Below are positions 7,959 through 16,813 of a DNA stretch of 50,391 nucleotides, in pieces. The translations under genes were made by a program, and so were the position numbers. The notes under the pieces are model-generated. The model had not been told where the DNA came from, did not search any database, and worked only from the letters and a program-made list of their open reading frames with translations. Where the stretch lies: positions 1 to 50,391 of the forward strand of contig CANQGW010000007.1 of NCBI GenBank assembly GCA_947623555.1. Reading direction: 5' to 3'. Origin of the DNA: an uncultured Clostridia bacterium (GTDB lineage: Bacteria; Bacillota; Clostridia; TANB77; CAG-508). Every line of letters starts with the position of its first letter. Position 1 is the stretch's first letter.

Positions 7959-9251
7959 CTATGCATAAGCATGTTTCTTTTTAAAGTTAAGTAAATTTGT
8001 AATTTCTGTTTCGGTATTGTTTGCTTTTTCTGCTTTTTTAGCATTTTCTTGAGCAATTTGTTCTTGTTGTTTTTCTGCCATTGTTTTGCAGATAGCTTTT
8101 TCATAAGTATAGTGAGTATCTTGTGCAATTTTAGTCCAGTTAAATTCTTCTTTTACTTTTTGTTTTGCTTTTTTAGCAATATTTGCACATAATTGTTTAT
8201 CATATAATAAAGTTAAAACAGAATCTGCAATAGAGTTTGGGTTACCTGCATAAGTTTTCATTCCATTTACTCTGTGATCTACTATTTCATTTAATCCGCC
8301 TGCATCTGAAACTATTGTTGGAACACCTGCAAGCATTCCCTCTAGTGCAACAATTCCAAATGGTTCATAAGTACTTGGAAATACTGCTATATCTGCACAT
8401 TTATATATTTTTTGCACTTGTTTTGAATTTAAGTAACCTGTAAAATAAATTTTGTTAGATAGTCCCATTGCATCTGCTTGTGCCCTTAAGTCATCTAACA
8501 TTCCACCTTTTCCTGCAATAACTAATTTAACATCATTATATCCATTTAAAATTTTAGGCATTGCAGAAATTAAATGTTGAATACCTTTTTCAAAAACTAA
8601 TCTGCCTACATAAAGAATAATTTTTTCATTATCCATTGCATATTGTCTTCTAAATTCATAATCTCTTTCAATTCCATTAAAGTTAGTTAAATTAATTCCG
8701 TTTGGAATTACATTTATTTTATCAAATGGAAGTCCAAATAAGTTTTGAACATGTCCTTTCATAAAATTACTATTTACAATTACTTCTGTTGCTTCATACG
8801 TTAAAAGCCATTCTGTATCATTAATATACCTTTGTGTTTCATCATGTATACCAGAGTTTCTACCTGCCTCTGTTGCATGTATTGTAGCTACCAAAGGAAT
8901 TTGAAAAGACTGTTTTAGTGTTTTAGCACTTGTTGCAACTAACCAGTCGTGAGCGTGTATTACATCAAATTTTCCTTTTTCATTCATTATTTGTGTGGCT
9001 TTTGATACCATGTTAAAATTTAATTGTAGAATCCAGTCTATAAAATTGTTAGGATGTATCATATAGTTTTCTACACGATATACCTCCACTCCTTTGTCAT
9101 TTTCATATTCTGGTAAATCGCCATCTTTATATGTTATAACAGTAACCTCATGACCATCTTTTATTAACCTTTTAGATAAATCATGCACTACTCTAGCAAT
9201 TCCTCCTACAATTCTTGGTGGATATTCCCACGTTAACATCAATATTTTCAT
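7959..9251 (-). CDS. GT4-family glycosyltransferase, glycogen-synthase-like
   Basis: 430 residues with two Rossmann-like halves. The N-terminal half has EYPPRIVGGIARVVHDL and HAHDWLVA. The C-terminal half has YVGRLVFEKGIQHLI and the retaining E-x7-E signature in YEPFGIVALEGMLAG. The last 45 residues are a charged, Gln/Lys-rich tail. This is a retaining GT-B enzyme of GT4, the family that includes the Thermococcales/Clostridia-type glycogen synthases and sucrose-synthase-like proteins. The divergently transcribed DUF4912 and GH57 genes next door suggest it elongates an alpha-glucan that the GH57 enzyme branches. The exact donor is not decidable from sequence. The ylbF-family gene starts 21 bases downstream and probably shares the transcript. 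Confidence 0.85.
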   Translation of the reverse strand: MKILMLTWEYPPRIVGGIARVVHDLSKRLIKDGHEVTVITYKDGDLPEYENDKGVEVYRVENYMIHPNNFIDWILQLNFNMVSKATQIMNEKGKFDVIHAHDWLVATSAKTLKQSFQIPLVATIHATEAGRNSGIHDETQRYINDTEWLLTYEATEVIVNSNFMKGHVQNLFGLPFDKINVIPNGINLTNFNGIERDYEFRRQYAMDNEKIILYVGRLVFEKGIQHLISAMPKILNGYNDVKLVIAGKGGMLDDLRAQADAMGLSNKIYFTGYLNSKQVQKIYKCADIAVFPSTYEPFGIVALEGMLAGVPTIVSDAGGLNEIVDHRVNGMKTYAGNPNSIADSVLTLLYDKQLCANIAKKAKQKVKEEFNWTKIAQDTHYTYEKAICKTMAEKQQEQIAQENAKKAEKANNTETEITNLLNFKKKHAYA

Positions 9252-9307
9252 TATTAGTAAGCCCCTTTCAAATTTTATCTTTTGCTTTTAACTTCTAGCT
9301 TGAATTT

Positions 9308-9336
9308 ATTGTATACAAAATTATGACAAAAGTAAA
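9308..9336 (-). promoter_or_regulatory. Promoter of the GT4 gene
   Basis: TTTACT (9331-9336), 17 bases and TACAAT (9308-9313) on the minus strand, within the 240-base divergent intergenic region. Confidence 0.6.
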
Positions 9337-9390
9337 CACATTTTGATAAATTTTTTTGATAAATTTTTTGAATTTTCTGTCTATTTTCTA

Positions 9391-9419
9391 TTGAATTTAT
9401 TTTCAATTTGATATACTAT
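9391..9419 (+). promoter_or_regulatory. Promoter of the DUF4912-GH57 pair
   Basis: TTGAAT (9391-9396), 17 bases and TACTAT (9414-9419) on the plus strand, back to back with the GT4 promoter 55 bases away. Confidence 0.6.
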
Positions 9420-9492
9420 TATTAGTAATATGAATTTTAAAAATTTAATTACTTGTATTTAAATAATAAGTTCTACAAAAGTGGAGGAAAAA

Positions 9493-10389
9493 ATGCCAAG
9501 AAAAGCAAAAGATGAAGTAGTAAAAGATGAAAAAAAATTAGTTTCTAGTAAAAAAACCCAAAAAACAAAATCAGCTGAAAAAGGAGCAACTGCTAAAGCG
9601 GTAGCTTCTAAAAAGGGTGTCTTAAAAGAGGCAAAGGTTTCAAAAAGCGCTGACAAAAAGTCAGCAAATGCAACTGTCAAAAAAGCTAAAGCACCTACAC
9701 CAAAAGAAAAATCTAATACAAAAGTAGCCTCTAAAAAAACTACTACTTCTAAAAAAACATCTACTGTTAAAAAAGCTACTAAAAAAAGCGGAACAAAAAA
9801 ACCATTTATTGAAGATTATTATGATTTACCTACAAGTTATGAAAAAACTCTTGTAAAAATTCTGGCACAAACGCCTAGTATTCTTTTTGTATATTGGGAA
9901 ATTTCTAACAGTGACAAGCAAAAATTTATAAAAGCTTATGGTGAAAACTTTTTTGAGCAAACTACACCATACTTATTAGTTATCAATAAAGACAAAAACT
10001 ACCAATTTGAAGTAGAAATAAATGATTATGCTAATAGTTGGTATTTACATATTCCAGATAGTGACTGTAAATATGAAATAGTTTTAATGAGAAAAAATAA
10101 AAATATGGGATTTGGAGCACCAAATGATACATTTATTACTTCTTCTAATGAAATTACATCACCAAATGATCATATTTTATTTGAAAAATTAGGAAAAACC
10201 ATTTTCCTTAAGAATGTTAAAACTGGTTATGTTGAACAAAAAGATATATCTTCTTTTGCTTTAATGTATAAGCTTGAAAGAATATACAATATTTATGATT
10301 TATATAAAGAAATTTATAAAGATGAATTAAAAGGAAATGAATTAGATGCCAAACTTTCTTCTTCATCATTTAGTTCAAATTTTAAATAA
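9493..10389 (+). CDS. DUF4912 protein with a lysine-rich histone-like N-terminus
   Basis: 298 residues from the ATG at 9493, preceded by GTGGAGGAAAAA. Residues about 1-100 are low-complexity Lys/Ala/Thr/Ser, much like a histone H1 tail (KKTTTSKKTSTVKKATKK). Residues about 105-290 match the DUF4912 pattern: PSILFVYWEIS, a Trp-containing beta segment around SWYLHIPDS, and a C-terminal region with YKLERIYNIYDLY. DUF4912 is commonly found next to GH57 enzymes and glycan synthases in Firmicutes. Its molecular role is not established, though an Ig/carbohydrate-binding-like fold is plausible. The GH57 gene starts 31 bases downstream, so the two are one operon. The basic tail could bind nucleic acid or polyanionic glycan; that is speculation. 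Confidence 0.7.
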   Translation: MPRKAKDEVVKDEKKLVSSKKTQKTKSAEKGATAKAVASKKGVLKEAKVSKSADKKSANATVKKAKAPTPKEKSNTKVASKKTTTSKKTSTVKKATKKSGTKKPFIEDYYDLPTSYEKTLVKILAQTPSILFVYWEISNSDKQKFIKAYGENFFEQTTPYLLVINKDKNYQFEVEINDYANSWYLHIPDSDCKYEIVLMRKNKNMGFGAPNDTFITSSNEITSPNDHILFEKLGKTIFLKNVKTGYVEQKDISSFALMYKLERIYNIYDLYKEIYKDELKGNELDAKLSSSSFSSNFK

Positions 10390-10420
10390 TATTTTGTTAG
10401 TTATGTAAAAGGAGGCAATT

Positions 10421-12019
10421 ATGTCTAATATTAAGGGTTATGTTAGCTTTATTTTGCACGCACATTTACCTTTTATTCATCACCCTGAAAGTGAAGATTA
10501 TTTAGAAGAGCAATGGTTATATGAAGCTATTTCCGAAACCTATCTTCCTTTATTAATAAATTTTACAAAATTAGAGAAGGAAAAAGTTGACTTTAGAATT
10601 ACTATGTCGATGACTCCTCCTCTTTTAAATATGCTAGATAATAAATTGTTACAAACTAGATATATTAAATATTTACATACACATATTGAACTTGCTAAAA
10701 AAGAAATTGTTAGAACAAAGGATAACATTAAAGAAAATGAACTTGCTAAATATTATTTAAACCGCTACTCTAATGATTTACATCTATTTGAAGATGTTTA
10801 TAAATGTAACTTAATAAATGCTTTTAAACATTTTCAAGATATTGGAGTACTAGAAATTATTACTTGTGGTGCAACACATGGATACTTTCCTATTTTATAT
10901 GTTAATGAAAAGGTTGTAAAAGCACAAATTGGTGTTGGTGTTCAAACTTATGAAAAATATTTTGGAAAAAAGCCACGTGGCATTTGGCTTCCAGAGTGTG
11001 GGTATATTCCAGAGGCTGATAAATATTTAAAAGAATTTGGAATTGAATATATTATTACAGAATCTCATGGAATTTTATATGCTGACCCTACCCCTATTTA
11101 TGGTACTTTTGCTCCTATTGTTTCACCAAATGGAATTATTGCTTTTGGTAGAGATATAGAGTCTTCTAGGCAAGTTTGGAGTTCTATTAATGGTTACCCC
11201 GGTGATTTTAATTATAGGGAATTTTATAGGGATATTGGCTATGATGCCCCTTATGATTACATTAAACCTTATATTGCATCAAATGGTGCTAGAGTTCATA
11301 CTGGTATTAAATACTACAGAATTACAGGTAAAAACTGTGAAAAAGACTACTATAACTTAACTTGGGCGCAAGATTCTATTAATAAGCAAGCTGGACACTT
11401 TTTTGATAGTAGAGTAAGCCAAATAGAACATCTTTGTAAACTTACAAATAATCCACCAATTGTAGTTTGCCCTTATGATGCTGAACTTTATGGTCATTGG
11501 TGGTATGAAGGACCTGACTGGCTATATGTATTATTTAAAAAAATATATTACGATGAATGTAATTTTAAATTAATTACACCTAGTGAATATATTGATAAAT
11601 ACCCTGTAATGCAGGTATCTACCCCTTGCCGTTCTAGTTGGGGTGCAAATGGTTATAGTGAAGTTTGGCTTAACCATACAAACGATTATGCTCACAAGCA
11701 CTTGCATAATATTGGTGATAAAATGGTTGAACTTGCTCAAACTTTTTATAATGAAACTGATAAAAATAAAATAAGGGCTTTAAACCAATGTGCAAGAGAA
11801 GTGTTACTTGCCCAAAGTAGTGACTGGTTATTTATTATTACTAATGGCACAATGGTAGATTATGCTAAAAAGCGTATAAAAGCACATGTTGGTAAATTTA
11901 ATAAACTCTATAATGGATTAATACAAAATAATTTAGATAAAACATATATGAATTTATTAAATAATTTAGAAGAAGCAGATTGCATTTTTCCTGAAATTGA
12001 TTATCATATTTATAGCTAA
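10421..12019 (+). CDS. GH57 1,4-alpha-glucan branching-type enzyme
   Basis: 532 residues, typical for GH57 proteins with the DUF1957 C-terminal region. AAAGGAGGCAATT precedes the ATG. The GH57 motifs are present: HAHLPF near residue 13, GATHGYFPIL near 147, WLPECGY near 190 with the nucleophile Glu, and PYDAELYGHWWYEGP near 350 with the acid/base Asp. The C-terminal part (LNQCAREVLLAQSSDWLF) is the helical domain characteristic of the branching-enzyme subgroup rather than amylopullulanase. It probably makes alpha-1,6 branches on a glucan produced by the GT4 enzyme. A 4-alpha-glucanotransferase activity is the main alternative. Confidence 0.88.
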   Translation: MSNIKGYVSFILHAHLPFIHHPESEDYLEEQWLYEAISETYLPLLINFTKLEKEKVDFRITMSMTPPLLNMLDNKLLQTRYIKYLHTHIELAKKEIVRTKDNIKENELAKYYLNRYSNDLHLFEDVYKCNLINAFKHFQDIGVLEIITCGATHGYFPILYVNEKVVKAQIGVGVQTYEKYFGKKPRGIWLPECGYIPEADKYLKEFGIEYIITESHGILYADPTPIYGTFAPIVSPNGIIAFGRDIESSRQVWSSINGYPGDFNYREFYRDIGYDAPYDYIKPYIASNGARVHTGIKYYRITGKNCEKDYYNLTWAQDSINKQAGHFFDSRVSQIEHLCKLTNNPPIVVCPYDAELYGHWWYEGPDWLYVLFKKIYYDECNFKLITPSEYIDKYPVMQVSTPCRSSWGANGYSEVWLNHTNDYAHKHLHNIGDKMVELAQTFYNETDKNKIRALNQCAREVLLAQSSDWLFIITNGTMVDYAKKRIKAHVGKFNKLYNGLIQNNLDKTYMNLLNNLEEADCIFPEIDYHIYS

Positions 12020-12051
12020 AAATAATGATTCAAAAGAATCATTATTTTTAT
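12019..12051. terminator. Bidirectional terminator
   Basis: AAAATAATGATTC pairs with GAATCATTATTTT around a short loop, with T-runs on both sides. It lies between the convergent GH57 and YtxC-like genes. Confidence 0.75.
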
Positions 12052-12052
12052 T

Positions 12053-12910
12053 TTAATGGATAATTTTTGCGTTATTAAGTAACCTATAAGTTTTGCAAAT
12101 ATTACATTCTTTACATACATATACTCTTCCATCAAAAATTAGTTTTATTGTATTTATAAATTCATCTTCTTCATCTATTAAATGAATTTCTATTTTTTCA
12201 GGAAGTAAAGTTAACAAGGTGTTTAGTGCAAAGTCATTTGATGAAAATGATATATCTGACAAATATTTTGCATTATATATATTGTCTGAAATAGATACAA
12301 CATTTTTTTCTTCATCTAATAAAATTGATTCACCTCTATTATATATCAAATGTAATAAATTACATTCTGGCATTCTAGATTCTACATATATTCGAAGCAA
12401 ACTAATAAATTCTGTATATTCTTTTTCTATAACAAACTGATTAACTGCATCATCAACTAAATTATCTAAATATTTATAATAATCTTTTAGTCTAAAATAT
12501 ACAAATCCATCCAAAATCATAGTTTTATGTTCTAATATATATTTCATTAATTCTTTTTTTATAAGCCTATTTTCTTTTATAGTATTTTTATATTCTTGTG
12601 AATTTACAATATCAAAACAATTTTCTAGAATTTTTTCTTTTTCATATTCATCAAAATAAAAGTAATTATAATTAATAAGCTGTTTCATAAGCTTTTCTTC
12701 ATAGAATTTTGTTATTGTTTCTTCAAGTAACTCACATAAAAAATTATAAAACTCTAAATAATTTTTTCCTTGATAATGCACAATAATATTTTCATATATT
12801 TTAAACTTATTTTTAGAATAAGTTAGATTTTCAAAATTTATAGTTTGAATTCTTTCTAGTAGATAATTTAATATTTCAGTATTGTTTATTTTTATGCAAA
12901 ATGAGTTCAT
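12053..12910 (-). CDS. ytxC: YtxC-like sporulation-family protein
   Basis: 285 residues, close to the usual YtxC length. The central part LDGFVYFRLKDYYKYL, followed by VDDAVNQFVIEKEY and EFISLLRIYVESR, is the recognisable core of the YtxC family (PF08812), annotated as sporulation-related. The C-terminus has VCKECNICK, a short Cys cluster. It is soluble and mostly helical. It stands alone behind a terminator, with AAAGGAGCC before the ATG. The family's biochemical function is unknown. The assignment rests on pattern memory and could be tested with a profile search. Confidence 0.65.
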   Translation of the reverse strand: MNSFCIKINNTEILNYLLERIQTINFENLTYSKNKFKIYENIIVHYQGKNYLEFYNFLCELLEETITKFYEEKLMKQLINYNYFYFDEYEKEKILENCFDIVNSQEYKNTIKENRLIKKELMKYILEHKTMILDGFVYFRLKDYYKYLDNLVDDAVNQFVIEKEYTEFISLLRIYVESRMPECNLLHLIYNRGESILLDEEKNVVSISDNIYNAKYLSDISFSSNDFALNTLLTLLPEKIEIHLIDEEDEFINTIKLIFDGRVYVCKECNICKTYRLLNNAKIIH

Positions 12911-13022
12911 TTTTCGTGAGGCTCCTTTCTTCTATGATATTATCTACTAAAATGTCATTAGATATACATATTTTATTCTAGATGCCATTAAATGGTAACA
13001 TGTCACTCAAAAATTAAACAAA

Positions 13023-13352
13023 CTATATATTGTTTAATCCACCTTTTAAATTGTATACGTTTTCATAGCCTAATTGCTCTAACAATTCTTGTGCTTGTTT
13101 ACTTCTTGTACCAGATGAACAATACACAATAATACTAGTTTGTTTATTTGGTACTATTTTACTAATTTCTTTTTTAATTTCATATAACGAAATACAAATT
13201 GCACCTATTAAATGCCCTTCTTCATATTCTTGCTTACTTCTTACATCTATTAAAACTACATCTTTTTGTTTTAACATTGTTTGAAGTGCCTTATAATTTA
13301 TTTCCTTCGTATTAATGTGACGATATAATATTTTTTTTAATTTATCTAGCAT
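13023..13352 (-). CDS. Single-domain rhodanese
   Basis: 109 residues. A 25-residue N-terminal extension is followed by the rhodanese fold: VVLIDVRSKQEYEEGHLIGAI, then the active loop YCSSGTRSKQA with the catalytic Cys, then LGYENVYNLKGGL. Such small rhodaneses carry persulfide sulfur. The active loop CSSGTR is of the usual six-residue sulfurtransferase type. The gene is separated from secF by a terminator, and neighbours give no further hint of the acceptor. Confidence 0.85.
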   Translation of the reverse strand: MLDKLKKILYRHINTKEINYKALQTMLKQKDVVLIDVRSKQEYEEGHLIGAICISLYEIKKEISKIVPNKQTSIIVYCSSGTRSKQAQELLEQLGYENVYNLKGGLNNI

Positions 13353-13390
13353 TATTTAGTCTTCCCTTCTTTATAATTTTTAAGCACATA

Positions 13391-13438
13391 AAAAAACGAC
13401 AATACCCATACTATATAGTATGAATATTGTCGTTTTTT
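13391..13438 (-). terminator. Terminator after secF
   Basis: AAAACGACAATA-type stem flanking an ACTATATAGT centre, with T-runs on both sides, immediately downstream of the secF stop. Confidence 0.7.
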
Positions 13439-13446
13439 GTTTAAAT

Positions 13447-14103
13447 TTATTTTTTCTCTTCTGCTATATAATTACTATATTTATTTTCTTTAATAGCAGT
13501 TACAGTTACAAGAACTATAACATATATTAACATTCCAACTGGAATAACAAAACGATTAATTGGAAATCTAGTAATTGCTAAAAGGCTTAAATATAATGCT
13601 TCTGAACCTAATATTGATAAAATGTATAACATAGCAGTTTTTAACATTCCTATTTTTCTAAATCTAATAATAGCATAAACTACTATTACAACTAAACTTA
13701 TTGCAAGTGGCATTATATAAGGTTTTAAAAGGCTTGAAAGTTTAACTTTAGGTTGATGTTTAACAGAAATACTTTCTTCTACCTTGTTTTCTACACCATA
13801 CTTTTCATTTATTTTAGTATTTAAAGTTTTAATTTTTTCATCAATATTCTCTGCAGATTTTTCTTCTATTAAAATAGATGCCATATCTTCATAATATTCC
13901 ACTTGTTCTACAATAACATTATCAGTTTCAAATACCTCTTTTGCTATTTGCTTAATTTCTTCATTATTAAAAGTTTTACCTACGTAAGCATCAATTCTAA
14001 CATTTTTGCTATATAATAAATTTGCATTTAGCCCAATAGTAGCTATTAAAACTGCTCCTACAATTATTATGCATACTATAATTCCATAAATAATTTTCTT
14101 CAT
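13447..14103 (-). CDS. secF: Shortened SecF-like translocase subunit
   Basis: 218 residues, against about 300 for normal SecF. One N-terminal membrane helix (about 5-25), an extracytoplasmic alpha/beta region (VRIDAYVGKTFNNEEI.., about 35-115) and roughly three further helices (about 130-205) can be seen. The last two transmembrane helices of a standard six-helix SecF are absent, and I do not see the conserved Asp-containing motif (normally near NDTIVVFDR). The gene follows secD by 26 bases, in the normal order. SecDF uses the proton-motive force to help pull proteins out. This copy may have lost that coupling or rely on SecD. The call rests on position and topology more than motif. Confidence 0.65.
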   Translation of the reverse strand: MKKIIYGIIVCIIIVGAVLIATIGLNANLLYSKNVRIDAYVGKTFNNEEIKQIAKEVFETDNVIVEQVEYYEDMASILIEEKSAENIDEKIKTLNTKINEKYGVENKVEESISVKHQPKVKLSSLLKPYIMPLAISLVVIVVYAIIRFRKIGMLKTAMLYILSILGSEALYLSLLAITRFPINRFVIPVGMLIYVIVLVTVTAIKENKYSNYIAEEKK

Positions 14104-14129
14104 TTTTTAGTTCTTTCCTTTCCAAAGTT

Positions 14130-15485
14130 TTAGTTTAAATTATTTTTTGTAGATGATAATATTAATGTTCTTGTAATTATAAAATTATATATAATTCCTA
14201 ATAAAATTCCCCAGAACATTGTCATTCCAAAGCTATAAACTGATTCCCAACTTACGAATGATAATATTACAGCTGTTACTACTAAAGGAATTAATACAAA
14301 TAATGCTTTTGTAGATGCTTTTCTAAAACTAATAGAAGCTCCTTGAATTGTTTTGTCATCCTCATGTTTTAATAAATGTAATAAGTACATACTAAACATA
14401 TAATTTAAAGCTATTGTAATAGCAATACTTGCTATACCATCTAATGTAATTGTAACATTTGCATATCTAATTACTAATAAATAAAGTGCTGTATATCCAA
14501 CAATGCTAATTGATGATAATAATCCATTTTTTCTATAACGTATAATTAAAAATACAAGTGCAACTGCAAAAACTGCTAACAACACAATTATAGGAATATA
14601 TAAGTTTTCTATTTGCATATCAGATACTATATAACGGTTTTGCTCAATAGAATATGTAAGTGGTAGTTGCTCATCATTTAATAATACGGCTAACCTAGAT
14701 GCCTCTTGTGCATAAGTGTTTAAAGTTTCACTAGATGTAGAAGCCTGTCCTATTGATAATTGTATCATTCCATTAGAAATTTCTTCACTAAAGTATGTAT
14801 CCATTAATGTTGTATCATCTACATTTAAATGAACATTTTTAGTTGTAGTATTTCCCTCATCGTCTACTGAACTAACATAAGTATTACTTATCTCTTTTAA
14901 TTTTTCTGTTCCTTCTTTATTAAATTGTATGCTTAAATATACAGTGGTTCCTGAAGTTCCTGAACTATAACCACAATATGCCTTATCTATATTTGACTTA
15001 TTTAATAGCACTTCGTTTGTTTCTTCATCAACAACTGTAAAGTCACCTTTAACTGCACAAAGGCTTAACACATTGTCTGTTTGATCATCTTCTGGTAGCT
15101 GTATACACATACTTCCATTACTTTCATTTAAACGAACAGAATAATTTTTTATTTTCATTTGGTCTAATCTATTACTAATTATTTCTTTTGCTTTTTTATA
15201 ATTTTCTAATGTTAATGTATCTTCTGGGTTAACTGGCTCCTCCTTTTTAGTGGTGCCTTCTCCTTCTTCATCAACTACGTTTCCGTCTTTATCATATATA
15301 GTAGTGTTAACTTCATCACTAACATTAATTTCTAATAACCTATAACCTGTTAAGTCTGTTCCAAAAGAATATTGTGGTACAATGTTATTTACAAATTTAG
15401 TGTTCTTAACAAAAATTCCTCCAAAAGATATAAGACTAATTAATATAATTAATAAAATTATAAATGCTACTTTTAATTTTTTCAC
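14130..15485 (-). CDS. secD: Divergent SecD-like translocase subunit
   Basis: 451 residues. There is a membrane helix at about 5-27, a periplasmic P1-like domain, then about five helices from residue 295 to the end. The domain-1 signature is recognisable but changed: FGTDLTGYRL instead of GLDLRGG. ILSNRLDQMKIKNYSV corresponds to the family's ..RV..LGV.. segment, and SIGQASTSSETLNTYAQEASRLAVLLNDEQLP to the GxF...EA..LA..L..G.LP segment. The conserved membrane motif VDANVLIFERIREE is replaced by LNYMFSMYLLHLLKHED, so the Asp linked to proton transport is missing. Operon: HD gene, secD, secF. Confidence 0.8.
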   Translation of the reverse strand: MKKLKVAFIILLIILISLISFGGIFVKNTKFVNNIVPQYSFGTDLTGYRLLEINVSDEVNTTIYDKDGNVVDEEGEGTTKKEEPVNPEDTLTLENYKKAKEIISNRLDQMKIKNYSVRLNESNGSMCIQLPEDDQTDNVLSLCAVKGDFTVVDEETNEVLLNKSNIDKAYCGYSSGTSGTTVYLSIQFNKEGTEKLKEISNTYVSSVDDEGNTTTKNVHLNVDDTTLMDTYFSEEISNGMIQLSIGQASTSSETLNTYAQEASRLAVLLNDEQLPLTYSIEQNRYIVSDMQIENLYIPIIVLLAVFAVALVFLIIRYRKNGLLSSISIVGYTALYLLVIRYANVTITLDGIASIAITIALNYMFSMYLLHLLKHEDDKTIQGASISFRKASTKALFVLIPLVVTAVILSFVSWESVYSFGMTMFWGILLGIIYNFIITRTLILSSTKNNLN

Positions 15486-15503
15486 TTTTATATCCTCCCT
15501 ATA

Positions 15504-16163
15504 TTACAATAATTTAGTGTCATTAATAATTAATTCAAACCATATATCTAAATATTTTGCTGCATATTTGCTCATCATGGTCCTGTCCATAAATATTTCA
15601 AAATAATCTAATACTGGTGATATTTCTGTGTCTATTGTTAAATCTAATACAACTTTTCTATGTTCTTTATCTATTATAAATTCTGAATTTGTAACTGCAT
15701 AATTTACTTTGTCATGTTTATCAAATGTTGACATATTAGTATTTACTACTCTGTCTCTGTGCACATCTGACTTATCTGCTAAAATTAATGCTGCTGAAAT
15801 ATCGCTTACTGCTGTTCCTGTTTGTTCATCATGGTTTCCAATTGCCATCATAATTTCTGTTCTTTTAGAAGGCTCCATTCCCATTCCTTTTAAAATTTCA
15901 TAAGCTAATATAGCACCTGTATGTGCATGGTCTACCCTGTTTATACAGTTTCCTATATCATGCATATAGCCTGCAATTTTTGCAAGTTCAATTCTTTCTT
16001 CTGGGTAATCTAAAACTCTTAATACTTCGCCTGCTCTATGCGATACTATTCCAATATGCCTTGTTGCATGCTCTGTGTAGCCTAATGCATTTAACTGTTT
16101 TTGAGAGCTTAATATTAATTGCTTTAGTTCTTCATTTTGTTTTATATCTTCTAAAGTAATCAA
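15504..16163 (-). CDS. HD-domain phosphohydrolase
   Basis: 219 residues. Metal ligands of an HD domain are visible: HATRHIGIVSHRAGEV, then YMHDIGNCINRVDHAHTGA (the HD pair), then GNHDEQTG and ALILADKSDVHRDRV. This arrangement is found in stand-alone HD proteins frequently located in or beside the tgt-secDF cluster of Clostridia. The substrate is not known; a nucleotide phosphohydrolase is plausible. TIGR04086-like gene upstream, secD 18 bases downstream. The start has a GGAGGAATAAATTTG-type site. Confidence 0.8.
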   Translation of the reverse strand: MITLEDIKQNEELKQLILSSQKQLNALGYTEHATRHIGIVSHRAGEVLRVLDYPEERIELAKIAGYMHDIGNCINRVDHAHTGAILAYEILKGMGMEPSKRTEIMMAIGNHDEQTGTAVSDISAALILADKSDVHRDRVVNTNMSTFDKHDKVNYAVTNSEFIIDKEHRKVVLDLTIDTEISPVLDYFEIFMDRTMMSKYAAKYLDIWFELIINDTKLL

Positions 16164-16233
16164 ATTTATTCCTCCTAATGTATTTTTCTTTTCTACAAGT
16201 TAAATTTATACTTTATCATTTTATATTAAAACT

Positions 16234-16278
16234 TAAAAAATAGCAACTATTTTAGGAAATTTCTTCCTAAAAAGTTGC
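16234..16278 (-). terminator. Hairpin after the TIGR04086-like gene
   Basis: GCAACT..TTTAGGAA pairs with TTCCTAAA..AGTTGC, and TATTTTTTAAG follows on the minus strand. Confidence 0.7.
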
Positions 16279-16298
16279 CCACATTTTTCGATATTTTT

Positions 16299-16721
16299 CT
16301 ATTTTTTATTTAGATTAACTCCTATAATACCACCTATCATTCCTGCTACAACTCCAGCTATTAACATAATAAATGAATTTGCTGTAAGTGAAAACCCTGT
16401 TAAACATATACTAGATGTAAGGTATAATAAAATAATATATATAAGCCCAACCAAACCGCCATTTAGCAGTCCATTTTTTCTAATTTTTATGGTGCTAATT
16501 GTACTTCCAATTAAAATGCTAATTCCTGTAATAGTGGTTATAACTGGCATCATAGTAGTTTCTGAAAGTTCAGTATATGCAAGTAACATTGCAAATATTA
16601 AAAGCAAAATAAGTGAAAGTATTACTGCAAATATGCTTCCTTTTAAAATTCTAAAAATATTTTTTCTGGTTTCGCTTCCTTCTCTAACAATACTTGGCTT
16701 TATTATATTTTCTTTTTCCAT
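16299..16721 (-). CDS. TIGR04086-like four-helix membrane protein
   Basis: 140 residues with four hydrophobic segments (about 28-50, 57-78, 87-107, 114-136) joined by short loops. The last helix has GVVAGMIGGIIGVN. The length, topology and position in the tgt-secDF cluster match the TIGR04086 family of uncharacterised membrane proteins found there in Clostridia. No catalytic residues are evident. CAAGGAGAGAGAAA precedes the ATG. Confidence 0.7.
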   Translation of the reverse strand: MEKENIIKPSIVREGSETRKNIFRILKGSIFAVILSLILLLIFAMLLAYTELSETTMMPVITTITGISILIGSTISTIKIRKNGLLNGGLVGLIYIILLYLTSSICLTGFSLTANSFIMLIAGVVAGMIGGIIGVNLNKK

Positions 16722-16813
16722 TTTCTCTCTCCTTGTAGTTCACTTTTTAATATTGTATGTTATAAGGAGAATTTTAAGAACTAATATGTGCAAAAAACTT
16801 GCCTTTGAAAACT

